Assembly: GCA_050299435.1 (NCBI GenBank)
Contig: JBNKVX010000004.1
Coordinates: 17,782 to 81,781, forward strand
Length of the DNA: 64,000 bases
Source: 1162T-S-0a-05 sp050299435
Lineage (GTDB): Bacteria; Pseudomonadota; Gammaproteobacteria; Pseudomonadales; Cellvibrionaceae
Direction: 5' to 3'
A model generated the notes under the pieces. That model had not been told where the DNA came from, did no database searches, and saw only the letters and a list, made by a program, of their open reading frames with translations. The stretch's first letter is position 1. Each line of letters starts with the position of its first letter. The position numbers and the translations under genes are program-made. This document shows positions 17,701-26,849 of the stretch, one piece after another.

Positions 17701-20700
17701 AATCTTGATCAGACTCGAATCCATTAATGTCTTCAACGCTTTCAAATTCAATAACGGGTTCTTCCGAAATTATTTCTTCACCAACTTCTTCATCAATTTC
17801 TTCAACCTGGAGCGATTGTTCAGCCAAGTCTTTCAAAGCTGTAATTAAATCTGCGGGGGGCGCCACCAGATTTTGTCCAGCAGCAACCGCATCAACGAGA
17901 TCCAAAAGAATATCGTGACCACGTGCTAGCACTTGATAGAAATGCTCATCTATCACCTTCTCATCTTTCAAAGCTTTTTCATGGACCAAACGCAATTCTT
18001 TCGCCAAGTCTGACATTTCCGGCAACTTGGCTTTGTTGGCACCCACTTCTAAAAGAGATAATTCTTTGATAAGCCCTGGCAAATCTACAGCATCTTTACC
18101 TTTATCTTTCCAGGTCAATATCAATTTATCAGCATCGAGAAGCATCTTCATTTCTTCAGCCATAAAGATTGATAAGAGCTGAGGATCAACTTCGTTACTG
18201 CCCTGCTTTTCGAGTTCGTTTAATCGAATTAAATGTCCAACGGACAGTTCTTTTAATTCTTCTGCGCGCGCAATAAATTGATTCAATTTTGGAATTTGTA
18301 CTTCACGTCGCGCTTCAATGTAGCCCAAACTTTCTCGCGTGTAGTCCACTGCATCTTTCAACAACTGTAAAATATCAGCGTTGATTGGGACTTTGTAAGA
18401 AATAAGTTCTTTTGCAAAATGTTCGAGTGGTTCAACCAACCTTGCAATAGCAGTGACTTGAGCCATTTTTGCACTGCCTTTTAGGGTATGCATGGCGCGC
18501 TGCAAGTCGTCGCTCGGTGGGGAAAATATTGGCGAGGATTCTTCCATTTCAGCAATAAATTCTTCCATGACTTCAAGGTGCGTTTCAGCTTCCGAGGAAA
18601 AAATATCCCAAAGCACATAGTCTTCGTTTTCTTCCTCCTGCGCTTCATTCAAGCGCGCTTGCTGCTCACTCTCCGCCTGTGCAGACAAGGGAACTTCTGT
18701 CGACGCCGGTTCATCTTCAAGCTCTGGCGGGACTTCACCCTCACTGAGTGCTTGACCCCAAGCCATGTATTGCTCTGTTAATTCAGGCTGCGGGTTGCGT
18801 TTTTTATTCTTGAACGCTTCAATCAAAGAAGGTAGTAGTTGCAATACCAAAATAATTAAATGACTGTGCGCAGGTTTGGCGGGCACCGTGCGGTCAATTA
18901 CCCGGTTCAGCATGTTTTCAACTGACCAGGCGAGCTCACCAATATCATTGGCTTCCACCATGCGGCCACTGCCTTTCAGGGTATGAAATGCCCGACGGAC
19001 AACAACAAGTGAATCGTTATCGTGTTGGTCTGCTCGCCACTTAGGGAAATATTCTCCAAGCGTGTCACTGACCTCTCCGGCTTCCTCAATAAAAATTTCT
19101 ATTATTTCATCGTCGATGTCGCTTTCATTTTCAGCATCATCATCTATAGAAATTTTATCAAGTGAAATAATAGGTTCGCGTTTTACTAATGATGCAGCAG
19201 GAGATACCTGTTCTACATGCTCTTCGTGTTCTAACTCCTCACCAGATTCAACATTATTGTTGAATGCAACTTCGTTAAGCTCTTCTGGCTCTGTTGAAGA
19301 AGAATCAGAAGACGGCTCTACCAAGTTTTCAATTTCTGTCACAGGTTGATTGACAGCGCGGTCTTGATTTTGTGATTTGAATTCTGTTTGTGGCGCAGTT
19401 GGTGAACTCCTTTCAGCAACAAGTGACGGCGGTGTCGTCGAACCTGTTGCGTATCCTAAGGTGCTTACACTTTCTTCAGCAATATCCAACAAGGGCTCAA
19501 GATCTTCATCCAAATCTTCGATTAATCTTTCCAGATAGTATTCAACACTGGCGATTGCATCGGCCAAGGCATCGAGCGCTGTCCAGTCCGGGTGGCCATC
19601 TCCAACCAAAAGATTTTCTCGAATATAGGCATTACAGGAATCAATAATTTTCCCTGGTCTGTGGAGAGGAACCATATCCAAACCACCACGAATATCGGTA
19701 AGTAAACTTTCAATGTTGCCTAAATGCGACTTATCCCACTGTGACGAAATGTATTCAACGATGGCGTCTTTCGCTTGATCCAGTCCACGTTGACATTCTT
19801 TTAATACTGTACGTTTGGCTTGATCGATTTCTACTTCGCGCTCATCAAGATCTTCAAGATTTTGATGTCGCCCAGCAGCTTTGGAAATTGCAGATAAGCG
19901 ATTTTCAAATTCAATCACCTTGTTTGCGACTTCCATTAACTGGTAGCCATCGATATCATTTTGGTTACTTAATTCTTCAAGTATTTCAGCTTGTTTTAAT
20001 ACTTGTTTGCGTAAATCACCAATACCCAAAACTGCCAAGGTATCGGCCACGCGTTTTATGACTGGCAGCACCTCTTTTAATTCTGAAGGTGAACTTTGGC
20101 CTGAGAGTGATAAATCGAGTATGTGTTTAATCGTGTTTATTTCATCTTGAAGCGCAACCACTACGGAGCGTATCGCTTCCGGGTCAGGCATTGACATTGC
20201 GTCTTTGTCTGAGCCTTCAGCTCCGCCAATAAGCGCATTTTGTAATTGATACTTTGCCTTTACATCAAGAATTTTCTTGCTGCCGCCCTTAGCACGCGCG
20301 ACGTAATACAATACATTTTTAAGTAGGCTCTCACCGGGCTGCATGTCGAGTGCGCCTGGTGCTTTCTCACCGAGTATTCTTAGTTCGCGTGCGAGGTAAC
20401 GTAAAAGTCCGCGAACCGCTACGCTGAGTTGAATATTCTCTTCACGCAAACCCTCAACCATTGCTGAGGCAGCTTCCCACAAGGGGTAGCATGCCGTTCC
20501 ACTGGTAATCAATTGCAATCGTGTAAAAACTTTTTCAATATATTCTAAATTTTCACGCGCCTTAATTCCGCGCAACACACTTGCGGCAGAAAATTGGTAC
20601 ATTTCCCGCAATTTATTTAATACTTCTTTTAGTTTTTCGGGATCGTGAACAATTTGGTGCTTTTGCCCGTGAAGGCGAGCAAGTGAAGTTAGGTCAGGTG

Positions 20701-21118
20701 AAAATAAATTTGTTTCGCTGAGATAACTTTGTTTGCGCACCGCACGCAAATCATTCAGCAAGGGCAGAATTACTGCTGGGTTATCTTCTTTTTGGTTTTT
20801 AACACGTTCAAGATAAATCGGGAGTTGTAACATGGAGCGCATCAGCACTTCGTGCGATTCTGGCCCACTGGAAACATTGTTGTTAATGATTGCTTGAGCG
20901 AGATGCTCCATTTCTTCGGCGAGCAGAGAGGCCCCATGAAACTCTACCATCTGCAAACTGCCGTAAACCTGATGGATATGAGTCAGGCAGAAGCGCATCT
21001 TTGTCGAATCTTTCGGATCTTCAACAAAGGATTCTAAAGCGCTGCGAGCGTCATTTAGGGTTTCACTAATCTCCCCAATAACCCAATCTAACGCAGCAAA
21101 ATTTAGCTTCTCTCCCAT
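14795..21118 (-). CDS. chpA: Hybrid histidine kinase ChpA (PilL) of the pilus chemosensory system
   Basis: Giant CheA-type kinase that controls type IV pilus extension and retraction. The 2107 residues hold a degenerate Hpt-like/FimL-like N-terminus (residues 1-550), three canonical Hpt domains with HTLKG histidines at His712, His877 and His1341, an acidic low-complexity linker (about 1105-1290), the CheA dimerisation and ATPase core (NAVDHG near 1683, DDGRGID near 1723, GRGVGMD near 1774), a CheW domain (about 1808-1950) and a C-terminal receiver with Asp2032. Pseudomonas aeruginosa ChpA is longer and has more phosphotransfer sites, so this version is reduced. PilG and PilH are the expected phosphate acceptors. 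It lies 14 bases after pilK. Confidence 0.96.
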   Translation of the reverse strand: MGEKLNFAALDWVIGEISETLNDARSALESFVEDPKDSTKMRFCLTHIHQVYGSLQMVEFHGASLLAEEMEHLAQAIINNNVSSGPESHEVLMRSMLQLPIYLERVKNQKEDNPAVILPLLNDLRAVRKQSYLSETNLFSPDLTSLARLHGQKHQIVHDPEKLKEVLNKLREMYQFSAASVLRGIKARENLEYIEKVFTRLQLITSGTACYPLWEAASAMVEGLREENIQLSVAVRGLLRYLARELRILGEKAPGALDMQPGESLLKNVLYYVARAKGGSKKILDVKAKYQLQNALIGGAEGSDKDAMSMPDPEAIRSVVVALQDEINTIKHILDLSLSGQSSPSELKEVLPVIKRVADTLAVLGIGDLRKQVLKQAEILEELSNQNDIDGYQLMEVANKVIEFENRLSAISKAAGRHQNLEDLDEREVEIDQAKRTVLKECQRGLDQAKDAIVEYISSQWDKSHLGNIESLLTDIRGGLDMVPLHRPGKIIDSCNAYIRENLLVGDGHPDWTALDALADAIASVEYYLERLIEDLDEDLEPLLDIAEESVSTLGYATGSTTPPSLVAERSSPTAPQTEFKSQNQDRAVNQPVTEIENLVEPSSDSSSTEPEELNEVAFNNNVESGEELEHEEHVEQVSPAASLVKREPIISLDKISIDDDAENESDIDDEIIEIFIEEAGEVSDTLGEYFPKWRADQHDNDSLVVVRRAFHTLKGSGRMVEANDIGELAWSVENMLNRVIDRTVPAKPAHSHLIILVLQLLPSLIEAFKNKKRNPQPELTEQYMAWGQALSEGEVPPELEDEPASTEVPLSAQAESEQQARLNEAQEEENEDYVLWDIFSSEAETHLEVMEEFIAEMEESSPIFSPPSDDLQRAMHTLKGSAKMAQVTAIARLVEPLEHFAKELISYKVPINADILQLLKDAVDYTRESLGYIEARREVQIPKLNQFIARAEELKELSVGHLIRLNELEKQGSNEVDPQLLSIFMAEEMKMLLDADKLILTWKDKGKDAVDLPGLIKELSLLEVGANKAKLPEMSDLAKELRLVHEKALKDEKVIDEHFYQVLARGHDILLDLVDAVAAGQNLVAPPADLITALKDLAEQSLQVEEIDEEVGEEIISEEPVIEFESVEDINGFESDQDFELVDEADEAETIPVASFNESDFEEQQEFELNEVDQGESEAASANSAEDIFNITVDEQNSDFSSQQESDQIYNQDSAGVLSSESDFEVEQDEEYQTSEEVEHDLPFGQDATAQDDFISAGDSDNSESPISSETPEASQEDATSIPGLLDIIDVNDPDFDEDILEVFLEEAEELIEELDEAVHTWENDWSDLNSVESIKRALHTLKGGARLAGMNNLGELTHDYESYLIGVDISDVDGAFFAKIHGFQDRVLNGVRGIQSYMGTGADLATPALDVPGTPETAEQPSSAIESGQGSGETTNVLPFAAKPKETEVVATPTSGDDGDSFIMPSVSGGGASAATQQQVSARRAGPQEVIKVSAELLEELVNLAGETSISRGRLEQQVVDFGGALEEIDGTILRLQEQLRRLDIETEAQILFRQEQIEEAQKDFDPLEMDRYSALQQLSRSLIESASDLVDLKSTLADKVRDTETLLLQQSRVNSTLQEGLMRSRMVPFSRLVPRLRRIVRQVAAELGKQVSFELDNVEGELDRSVLERMVAPLEHMLRNAVDHGIEKPEDRVANGKPESGRIVLTLGREGGDVLLRLADDGRGIDLKRVKEKAIERGLMMADAQLSDRDIMQFILHAGFSTAENVTQISGRGVGMDVVYAEIKQLGGSVSINSAWGKGTEFYVRLPFTVSVNRALMIEMGADHYAVPLNTIEGIVRVSPFELEHYYSDPEARFEYAGERYEVRYLGTMLDKNARPKLEGKSLPLPVLLVRSAEHTMALQVDALMGSREIVVKSLGSQFSLVQGLSGATVMGDGSVVVILDPHALVRKEVALSDAQHTLLEATTDQQREVKESRVQKINTVMVVDDSVTVRKVTTRFLEREGFEVITAKDGVHALEVLQDTIPDLMLLDIEMPRMDGFEVAKNVRTTSRWKDIPIIMITSRTGDKHREHAFSLGVNKYLGKPYQEEVLLESINELLADSANQKA

Positions 21119-21132
21119 CTCGGAGTCCCGTA

Positions 21133-21981
21133 TCAGTTGCGTACGTATACTTGCACATCATCCGCCGCAACGCGGCTCATATCTCGATGCACCCAATCAA
21201 CAACTTCACCCAAACCAATTATCAAAATTCCGCCAGGTTTTAGCCTCTCCACAAAAGCGTTCAAAATTTCATGACGTAACCAACGACGAAAATAAATCAA
21301 CATGTTTTGACAAAAAATAACATCGAGCTTAATTGTGGGTAGCTCACTGATATTTAAAACATTGGCGTGGTTAAAACACACCTTTTCTTTGATTTCCGGA
21401 ATAATCTTATAACGTCCGTTTTCTTGTTCAGTGAAGTAAGTTTCGCGGTAATATTTCTCGATTAATTCAATTTTACGCTGCGGATAAAGACCAGTCTTTG
21501 CAATGGTTAAAGCGGCGCGACTGATGTCGCTGGCAATAATTCCGTAGTAAGGCTTGAGTTGTTTCTCAAGAAAAACCTCTTTCATTACCATTGCGAGCGA
21601 ATAAGGTTCCTCACCGGAAGAACAACCTACACTCCACAAATCAAAGGTATTTTCAAGTTTATTGTTTTCGATATGTTCTTTAAGATAGTTTCTGACAAAC
21701 TCTATAGAAGGGGGATGTCGGAAAAAACTGGTTTCTTTAACTACCAGACGATCAATTAGAACTGACCATTCAACTTTCCCTGAAACACCATCGACAATAC
21801 GATTGTAGTACTGCGTGTAATCACTGTGCCCAAGCTCACGCATACGCATACTAACTTGGGTCTGCAGAAAAACACGTTGCTGATCGCTCAGGCAAATACC
21901 TGCTCGCTCTTCTAACAACTTACTCCACTGATCAAATTGTTTGTCAGTAAGATCCGGAGCAGCCTGTAAGGACCAAATCAT
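21133..21981 (-). CDS. pilK: Chemotaxis methyltransferase PilK (CheR family)
   Basis: CheR-type enzyme that methylates glutamates of PilJ using S-adenosylmethionine. The 282-residue protein has the all-helical N-terminal domain with RLVVKETSFFRHPPS (the T-x-F-F-R substrate-binding motif), the SAM site SVGCSSGEEPYS, and FCQNMLIYF near residue 228. Length is normal. It lies between pilJ (19-base gap) and chpA in the usual Pil-Chp order. Confidence 0.92.
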   Translation of the reverse strand: MIWSLQAAPDLTDKQFDQWSKLLEERAGICLSDQQRVFLQTQVSMRMRELGHSDYTQYYNRIVDGVSGKVEWSVLIDRLVVKETSFFRHPPSIEFVRNYLKEHIENNKLENTFDLWSVGCSSGEEPYSLAMVMKEVFLEKQLKPYYGIIASDISRAALTIAKTGLYPQRKIELIEKYYRETYFTEQENGRYKIIPEIKEKVCFNHANVLNISELPTIKLDVIFCQNMLIYFRRWLRHEILNAFVERLKPGGILIIGLGEVVDWVHRDMSRVAADDVQVYVRN

Positions 21982-22000
21982 TAGTCGTTACCTTTTATAT

Positions 22001-24187
22001 TTATACTCGTGCCCCAGCAGACTCTTCGTCTAAAGTCGGGATAAAATCATCATCAACATCAACCGCATCATCCAAAGAGAGATCCATGACATCATCATCG
22101 TCATCGGGCATATCAAATTCTGTATCCGCTTCAGCAAAGGCATCATCTTCGTAATTGTCATCCCTCATTTCATCAGGCAGTTTGAAACCTGTTACTGAGT
22201 TACGCAACTCAATCGCCATGTTCGCCAAGTTACCAATCGCTTTCGCTGTTGCGTTAGTACCCGCTGAAGTTTGTGAAGTAATTTCCTGAATAACATTCAT
22301 CGTATTCGAGATGTGGCCAGCTGAAGACGCTTGCTGTCTCGCCGCATTCGAAATGTTTTGAATCAATTCCGCAAGGTTGGCCGATACCGTTTCAATCTCT
22401 TCAAGTGCCACACCCGCATCCTGTGCAAGGCGAGCTCCTCGTACCACCTCTGCGGTGGTTTGTTCCATCGAAATTACTGCTTCATTAGTATCATTCTGAA
22501 TGGTTTTAACCAGCGCTTCGATCTGCTTGGTTGCTGTTGCAGAACGTTCCGCAAGACGCTGTACCTCATCCGCTACCACCGCGAAACCTCGACCAGCGTC
22601 ACCCGCCATCGATGCCTGAATTGCCGCGTTAAGTGCAAGGATGTTTGTTTGGTCGGCGATATCGTTAATCAAACTTACGATGTCACCAATTTCTTGTGAA
22701 GACTCACCCAGTCGTTTAATACGCTTTGAAGTATCCTGAATCTGCTCACGAATCGTATCCATACCGTTAATGGTATTTTGTACCACTTTCGCACCATTTT
22801 TCGCGATCGATACCGACCGCTCCGCAACACCGGCTGACTCCGCGGCGTTTGCTGATACCTGGTCGATCGTAACCGCCATTTCATTTACCGCCGCAGATGC
22901 TCCCGCAATTTCTTGCGCCTGGTGCTCAGATGCTTCAGCAAGATGCAGTGCAGTTTGCTGAGTATCTGCCGATGCACCGGCAACCCGTTCGGACGTTTCG
23001 TTGATGCGCGAAACCAGAACCCGCAGTTGGTCAATGGTGTAGTTGATAGAGTCTGCAATTGCTCCTGTAAAATCTTCCGTTACTGTTGCGGTTGTGGTTA
23101 AGTCACCATCCGCAAGGTCGGCAAGTTCGTCGAGCAATCGTAAAATCGCGTTTTGGTTTCTCTCGTTAGTTTCACCTGTTTCGCGCGCGCGACGGTTGGT
23201 GCCCTGGTTAATTTGCCAAGCAATCAAGAACAAAACCAAAAGAGAAAGTCCACCAACAAAATATAAAACGTTGTTATTAATGCGGCGGCTTTCTGGAAGG
23301 TTTTCAATTCCGTCTGTCAAAGAACCGAGCGTTTCCAAAATAACCGGACCATCATCCAAAATTGCATTCGTCGCCTGACGCGCTCGAGACAAAGCAGGTT
23401 GCGCTTCATAAATATTGCGAATTGAATTATTGATGACTTCAAAGTTCTCGACAATTTGGTCCAAACTTTCAATCGCGTCGCGATCAGTGATGCGCGAGAT
23501 ACTCATTGTGGGATCACCCACTTTCATACCAGCCAGTACTTTACCGAATAGACTTGCATCGAGGTTAAACTGGTCAGCAGCTTTGTCTGCATCCTCACCA
23601 CCAACAAGCATTTTCTCGATGTTTCTTGCAATACGTTCCGCACGCCATGATTGTGTTTGCGCGACCGAGACTTGATCCGCAGGCGCATCGTTTTCCAATA
23701 GAATATCTACGATATTTCTATGTTCAGCCTGCAGTTCAGGAATCGACTCACCCAGCGTGTCGGCCACTTGGTGAATAAAGATAATGGTTTCTTCATTCTG
23801 CAAAATGCCGTCTTCAGAAGCTTCTTTTACACGCAACCAAACATTATCAAAGTTGTTTAATTGCTCCATAAGCACCAAGCGTGTCTGGTTATCCTGGGTG
23901 CGAAGTCTGTCCCAGGTACGACCCATATCGTTAATCACCGTCTGTAATTCGACGAAAGATTGTTTGTTACCAGCGGTCGCATCTCGTGCTAATGATGTAA
24001 TCCGATAAGAAGATGCCCTTAACTCACTGGCCAACTGCAATGCCTGTTGGTCTTTTCTGGCATCGGCCAACAATTGATAAATTATGACGCCCACTAAAAA
24101 TAAACATGCGACCAAAACAAATATCAATAAAGCCATGTAAGGACTAGATTTTGCTCGCAGCAGCAAGCCTTTTGAATCACCTTTCAT
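22001..24187 (-). CDS. pilJ: Twitching-motility methyl-accepting chemotaxis protein PilJ
   Basis: Membrane chemoreceptor for the Pil-Chp system. The 728-residue protein has membrane helices at about 17-40 and 307-325, a large periplasmic domain between them with the duplicated PilJ-type helices, a HAMP region, and a cytoplasmic signalling tip (DQTNILALNAAIQASMAG...GRGFAVVADEVQ) that uses the PilJ-specific IQASMAG wording. After the usual end (VTGFKLPDE) it continues with about 50 residues that are extremely acidic (DMPDDDDDVMDLSLDD and beyond). That tail is unusual compared with P. aeruginosa PilJ as I recall it. A 57-base gap separates it from pilI. Confidence 0.94.
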   Translation of the reverse strand: MKGDSKGLLLRAKSSPYMALLIFVLVACLFLVGVIIYQLLADARKDQQALQLASELRASSYRITSLARDATAGNKQSFVELQTVINDMGRTWDRLRTQDNQTRLVLMEQLNNFDNVWLRVKEASEDGILQNEETIIFIHQVADTLGESIPELQAEHRNIVDILLENDAPADQVSVAQTQSWRAERIARNIEKMLVGGEDADKAADQFNLDASLFGKVLAGMKVGDPTMSISRITDRDAIESLDQIVENFEVINNSIRNIYEAQPALSRARQATNAILDDGPVILETLGSLTDGIENLPESRRINNNVLYFVGGLSLLVLFLIAWQINQGTNRRARETGETNERNQNAILRLLDELADLADGDLTTTATVTEDFTGAIADSINYTIDQLRVLVSRINETSERVAGASADTQQTALHLAEASEHQAQEIAGASAAVNEMAVTIDQVSANAAESAGVAERSVSIAKNGAKVVQNTINGMDTIREQIQDTSKRIKRLGESSQEIGDIVSLINDIADQTNILALNAAIQASMAGDAGRGFAVVADEVQRLAERSATATKQIEALVKTIQNDTNEAVISMEQTTAEVVRGARLAQDAGVALEEIETVSANLAELIQNISNAARQQASSAGHISNTMNVIQEITSQTSAGTNATAKAIGNLANMAIELRNSVTGFKLPDEMRDDNYEDDAFAEADTEFDMPDDDDDVMDLSLDDAVDVDDDFIPTLDEESAGARV

Positions 24188-24244
24188 ACCACGCTCCCAA
24201 GCGATTGTATGTTCAACAATTTATTCACCTAACAAAACCGCAAG

Positions 24245-24787
24245 CTACACCAATGCGGCATTAATAAATCTAGGATCTTCTGCAAGCGTCGACAAATTAA
24301 AAACAGTCCAACGCTCCCCGCGTGAATCCTGATACGCGCCTTTAACAAAAGGTAAAATTTCTTCCTTGAGGCTGGCCTCTACTGGACCAAATCTGTCTGC
24401 GGGAAAATGCTGCATGCCGAAAGCTCTATCGACAACGATTCCGCTATACAAATTTTCTGTTTCTAGCACCAGAACACGGTGATTTTTTTTCTGTCCGCTG
24501 ATGGTGCCACCAAAGAAACCAGGTAAATCGAAAAGGGGTAACAAACGGCCCCTTACATTTGATAATCCAATTACCCAAGGCTGAACGCCGGGTAATCTTG
24601 TTGTCGCTGGTACTTCCATGAGCTCCGCCATTTGGCCCATCGGTGTCACAAATCGGTTCCCTAAAAAGGAAAACCCAACACCACTCCAACGCGCTACAAC
24701 ATCTACCTGCGCAGGCAGGCCTTTTGCAGACCTACGGCTTAAAGCAGCAAGACTGGTGAGCGCTTTAAATGCGGATAGCTCACTCAT
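24245..24787 (-). CDS. pilI: CheW-like coupling protein PilI
   Basis: CheW-domain protein of 180 residues that couples PilJ to ChpA. The core motif WVIGLSNVRGRLLPLFDL (about residues 71-88) is characteristic, and RFVTPMGQMAELMEVP lies near residue 45. It follows pilH with a 16-base gap in the pilGHIJK order. Confidence 0.93.
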   Translation of the reverse strand: MSELSAFKALTSLAALSRRSAKGLPAQVDVVARWSGVGFSFLGNRFVTPMGQMAELMEVPATTRLPGVQPWVIGLSNVRGRLLPLFDLPGFFGGTISGQKKNHRVLVLETENLYSGIVVDRAFGMQHFPADRFGPVEASLKEEILPFVKGAYQDSRGERWTVFNLSTLAEDPRFINAALV

Positions 24788-24803
24788 CTTTCATAAGTGC
24801 GAA

Positions 24804-25166
24804 CTAAGCGCACACCTGCTGCATCGTCGACATCAATTCCTTTTCATCAATCGGTTTAGTTAAATAAGCTTTTGCTCCCTGACGCATCCCCCAAACACGA
24901 TCCGTTTCCTGATCTTTTGTGGTCACTATAATGACTGGAATATGCGATGTTTCCGGTGCTTTGCTTAGCTGACGTGTTGCCTGAAAACCATTAAGCCCAG
25001 GCATCACAATATCCATTAAAACCAAGTCTGGCAGTTCTGCTTTCGCAGTCGCCACACCTTCTTCACCGTTCCCTGCAGTGATGACGGTATGACCGTTTTT
25101 TTCCAACATGCCAGTTAACTTGTATGTTTCTGTCGGAGAATCATCTACGATCAGTATTTTTGCCAT
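24804..25166 (-). CDS. pilH: Single-domain response regulator PilH
   Basis: CheY-like receiver of 120 residues with the acidic pair Asp8-Asp9, phospho-acceptor Asp52 (LVLMDIVMP), Thr86 (IIVTTKD) and Lys (YLTKP). In Pseudomonas PilH opposes PilG, promoting retraction or acting as a phosphate sink. PilH and PilG are distinguishable here: this one has MPGLNG, whereas PilG has MPRLDG. Confidence 0.93.
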   Translation of the reverse strand: MAKILIVDDSPTETYKLTGMLEKNGHTVITAGNGEEGVATAKAELPDLVLMDIVMPGLNGFQATRQLSKAPETSHIPVIIVTTKDQETDRVWGMRQGAKAYLTKPIDEKELMSTMQQVCA

Positions 25167-25221
25167 ATTGCCTCCAGAACCGAGCCGGGATTGCTCTTTT
25201 CTACTTCATCTCACTCATCAA

Positions 25222-25617
25222 TTAACTTGCTCGCGCGACGTTCACATGCGTTTCAATCGCGCCAATTAACTCACCTTTGCTAAAGGGTTTTGTTAAATAC
25301 TGGTCTGAACCAACTATGCGACCTTTGGCTTTATCAAATAACCCGTCCTTACTAGATAACATAATGACGGGGGTCTGCTTAAATTCGCTGTTATTCTTAA
25401 TTAAGGCACAGGTTTGGTAACCGTCCAAACGTGGCATCATAATATCTACGAAGATGATGTCTGGGCGTGTATCTGCAATTTTTGCCAAGGCATCAAAGCC
25501 GTCTGTAGCTGTAACAACCGTGCAACCAACTTTCTTCAATAATGTTTCTGCCGTGCGACGGATGGTCTTACTATCGTCAATCACCATCACTTTCAGGTGC
25601 TCTAGATTTGTATCCAT
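25222..25617 (-). CDS. pilG: Single-domain response regulator PilG
   Basis: First gene of the Pil-Chp operon; a 131-residue CheY-like receiver with Asp14-Asp15, phospho-acceptor Asp58 (IIFVDIMMP), Ser/Lys switch residues (IMLSSKDG, YLTKPF). PilG is required for pilus extension and, in Pseudomonas, for CyaB/cAMP signalling. It is divergent from gshB; the 269-base region between them carries both promoters. PilG-PilH gap is 55 bases. Confidence 0.93.
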   Translation of the reverse strand: MDTNLEHLKVMVIDDSKTIRRTAETLLKKVGCTVVTATDGFDALAKIADTRPDIIFVDIMMPRLDGYQTCALIKNNSEFKQTPVIMLSSKDGLFDKAKGRIVGSDQYLTKPFSKGELIGAIETHVNVARAS

Positions 25618-25695
25618 ATGCTGACCTTGCGTCTTCTTCTAGGTTGGCCCAAAGTTGCCATTTTTTAGCGACACTCCGGGCTCGATTTTAAGAGT

Positions 25696-25701
25696 ATTAT
25701 A
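25696..25701 (-). promoter_or_regulatory. Possible -10 element for the pilG operon
   Basis: TATAAT read on the minus strand (bases 25701 to 25696), about 80 bases upstream of the pilG ATG. The -35 region at the expected distance is poor, so the operon may depend on an activator or use another promoter. Confidence 0.3.
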
Positions 25702-25807
25702 GTTGGAGTAAACTTTTAACATAGTTTTGCACTTTAATCTATAAACGCTTGAAAAAAAAAGAATTCTGTCAAAATTGAACTCCCTCACTTTTAGTCATAT
25801 GTAGATC

Positions 25808-25835
25808 TTTTCAAGCAAACAATACTCTTTATAAT
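25808..25835 (+). promoter_or_regulatory. Candidate sigma-70 promoter of gshB
   Basis: TATAAT at 25830-25835 with TTTTCA at 25808-25813 (spacing 16). Predicted transcription start near 25842, leaving a leader of about 45 bases. The -10 is perfect and the -35 matches four of six positions. Confidence 0.5.
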
Positions 25836-25886
25836 CGACCACGTTTCAGCATTTCGCCAACTAAAATAACCAATTCGGAGTTTAAT

Positions 25887-26849
25887 TTGAGCACTAATCT
25901 GACAATCGGTGTGGTGATGGACCCGATCGGTGGCATCAATTACCACAAAGACACAACTTTAGCCCTGCTTTTGGCGTCTCAGGAACGCGGTCACAAGTTG
26001 ATTTATTTAGAAATGAGCGATTTAAGCCTTCAACAGGGAGAGGCTTTTGGGCATGGCAAGGAATTAACGGTTAATGCTGATCCTGAAGAGTGGTATCGCT
26101 TGTCTGAGCCGCTCTCCCAGCCATTAAAAAATCTCGATGTGATATTGATGCGCAAGGATCCACCTTTTGACAATCAATACATCTACGCCACCTACGTTCT
26201 GGAGCGTGCCGAACAATCCGGTTGCCTGGTTGTCAACAAACCTCAAAGCTTAAGAGACTGTAACGAAAAGGTTTTCGCCACGGCCTTTCCTCACTGTTGC
26301 CCTCCTGTGCTTGTGAGCAGAAAGCTGCAAGATCTAAAGGCTTTTCACAGCCAGTATGGAGACGTTATTTTCAAGCCTCTTGATGGTATGGGTGGCACCA
26401 GCATTTTCCGCTGCAGAGCTGATGATCCCAACGTGAACGTGATTTTGGAAATACTCACAGAACAAGGCCAGAGTTTTATCATGGCGCAGCAATTTATTCC
26501 GGATATTAGTAACGGAGATAAGCGTGTGCTGGTGGTTAACGGTGAAGCGATTCCCTATTGCCTTGCGCGCATTCCGGCTGAAGGCGAAACGCGCGGCAAT
26601 CTTGCTGCGGGTGGCAAAGGTGTCGCCCAGCCGCTGAGTGACAGAGATCGCTGGATTGTGGAGCAAGTAGCCCCAACATTGGTCGAAAAAGGATTAATGT
26701 TTGTGGGTTTGGACATTATTGGCGATTATCTCACGGAGATTAATGTCACCAGTCCCACCTGTGTGAGAGAAATTGATAAGGCTTATGACACCCGAATTGG
26801 AGAAAAGCTAATTTTGGCCATTGAGAATGCAGTAGGAAATCATTTGTGA
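25887..26849 (+). CDS. gshB: Glutathione synthetase
   Basis: GshB joins gamma-glutamylcysteine and glycine with ATP to make glutathione. The 320-residue protein is a prokaryotic ATP-grasp ligase: N-terminal GVVMDPIGGINYHKDTT, KPLDGMGGTSIFR in the ATP-binding loop, the RVLVVNGE strand, and the glycine-rich GNLAAGGKG. Length is typical. The start is TTG at 25887, with GGAG at 25877-25880; no nearby in-frame ATG preserves the conserved N-terminus. It overlaps the following tonB-like gene (GTGA). The pilG / gshB / tonB arrangement is the same as in Pseudomonas. Confidence 0.95.
   Translation: MSTNLTIGVVMDPIGGINYHKDTTLALLLASQERGHKLIYLEMSDLSLQQGEAFGHGKELTVNADPEEWYRLSEPLSQPLKNLDVILMRKDPPFDNQYIYATYVLERAEQSGCLVVNKPQSLRDCNEKVFATAFPHCCPPVLVSRKLQDLKAFHSQYGDVIFKPLDGMGGTSIFRCRADDPNVNVILEILTEQGQSFIMAQQFIPDISNGDKRVLVVNGEAIPYCLARIPAEGETRGNLAAGGKGVAQPLSDRDRWIVEQVAPTLVEKGLMFVGLDIIGDYLTEINVTSPTCVREIDKAYDTRIGEKLILAIENAVGNHL

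Noticed and set aside
19062..19349. A serine-rich 95-codon ORF antisense to chpA
   Set aside because: It is the complement of the acidic Glu/Asp linker of ChpA, which yields Ser/Phe-rich antisense frames automatically.
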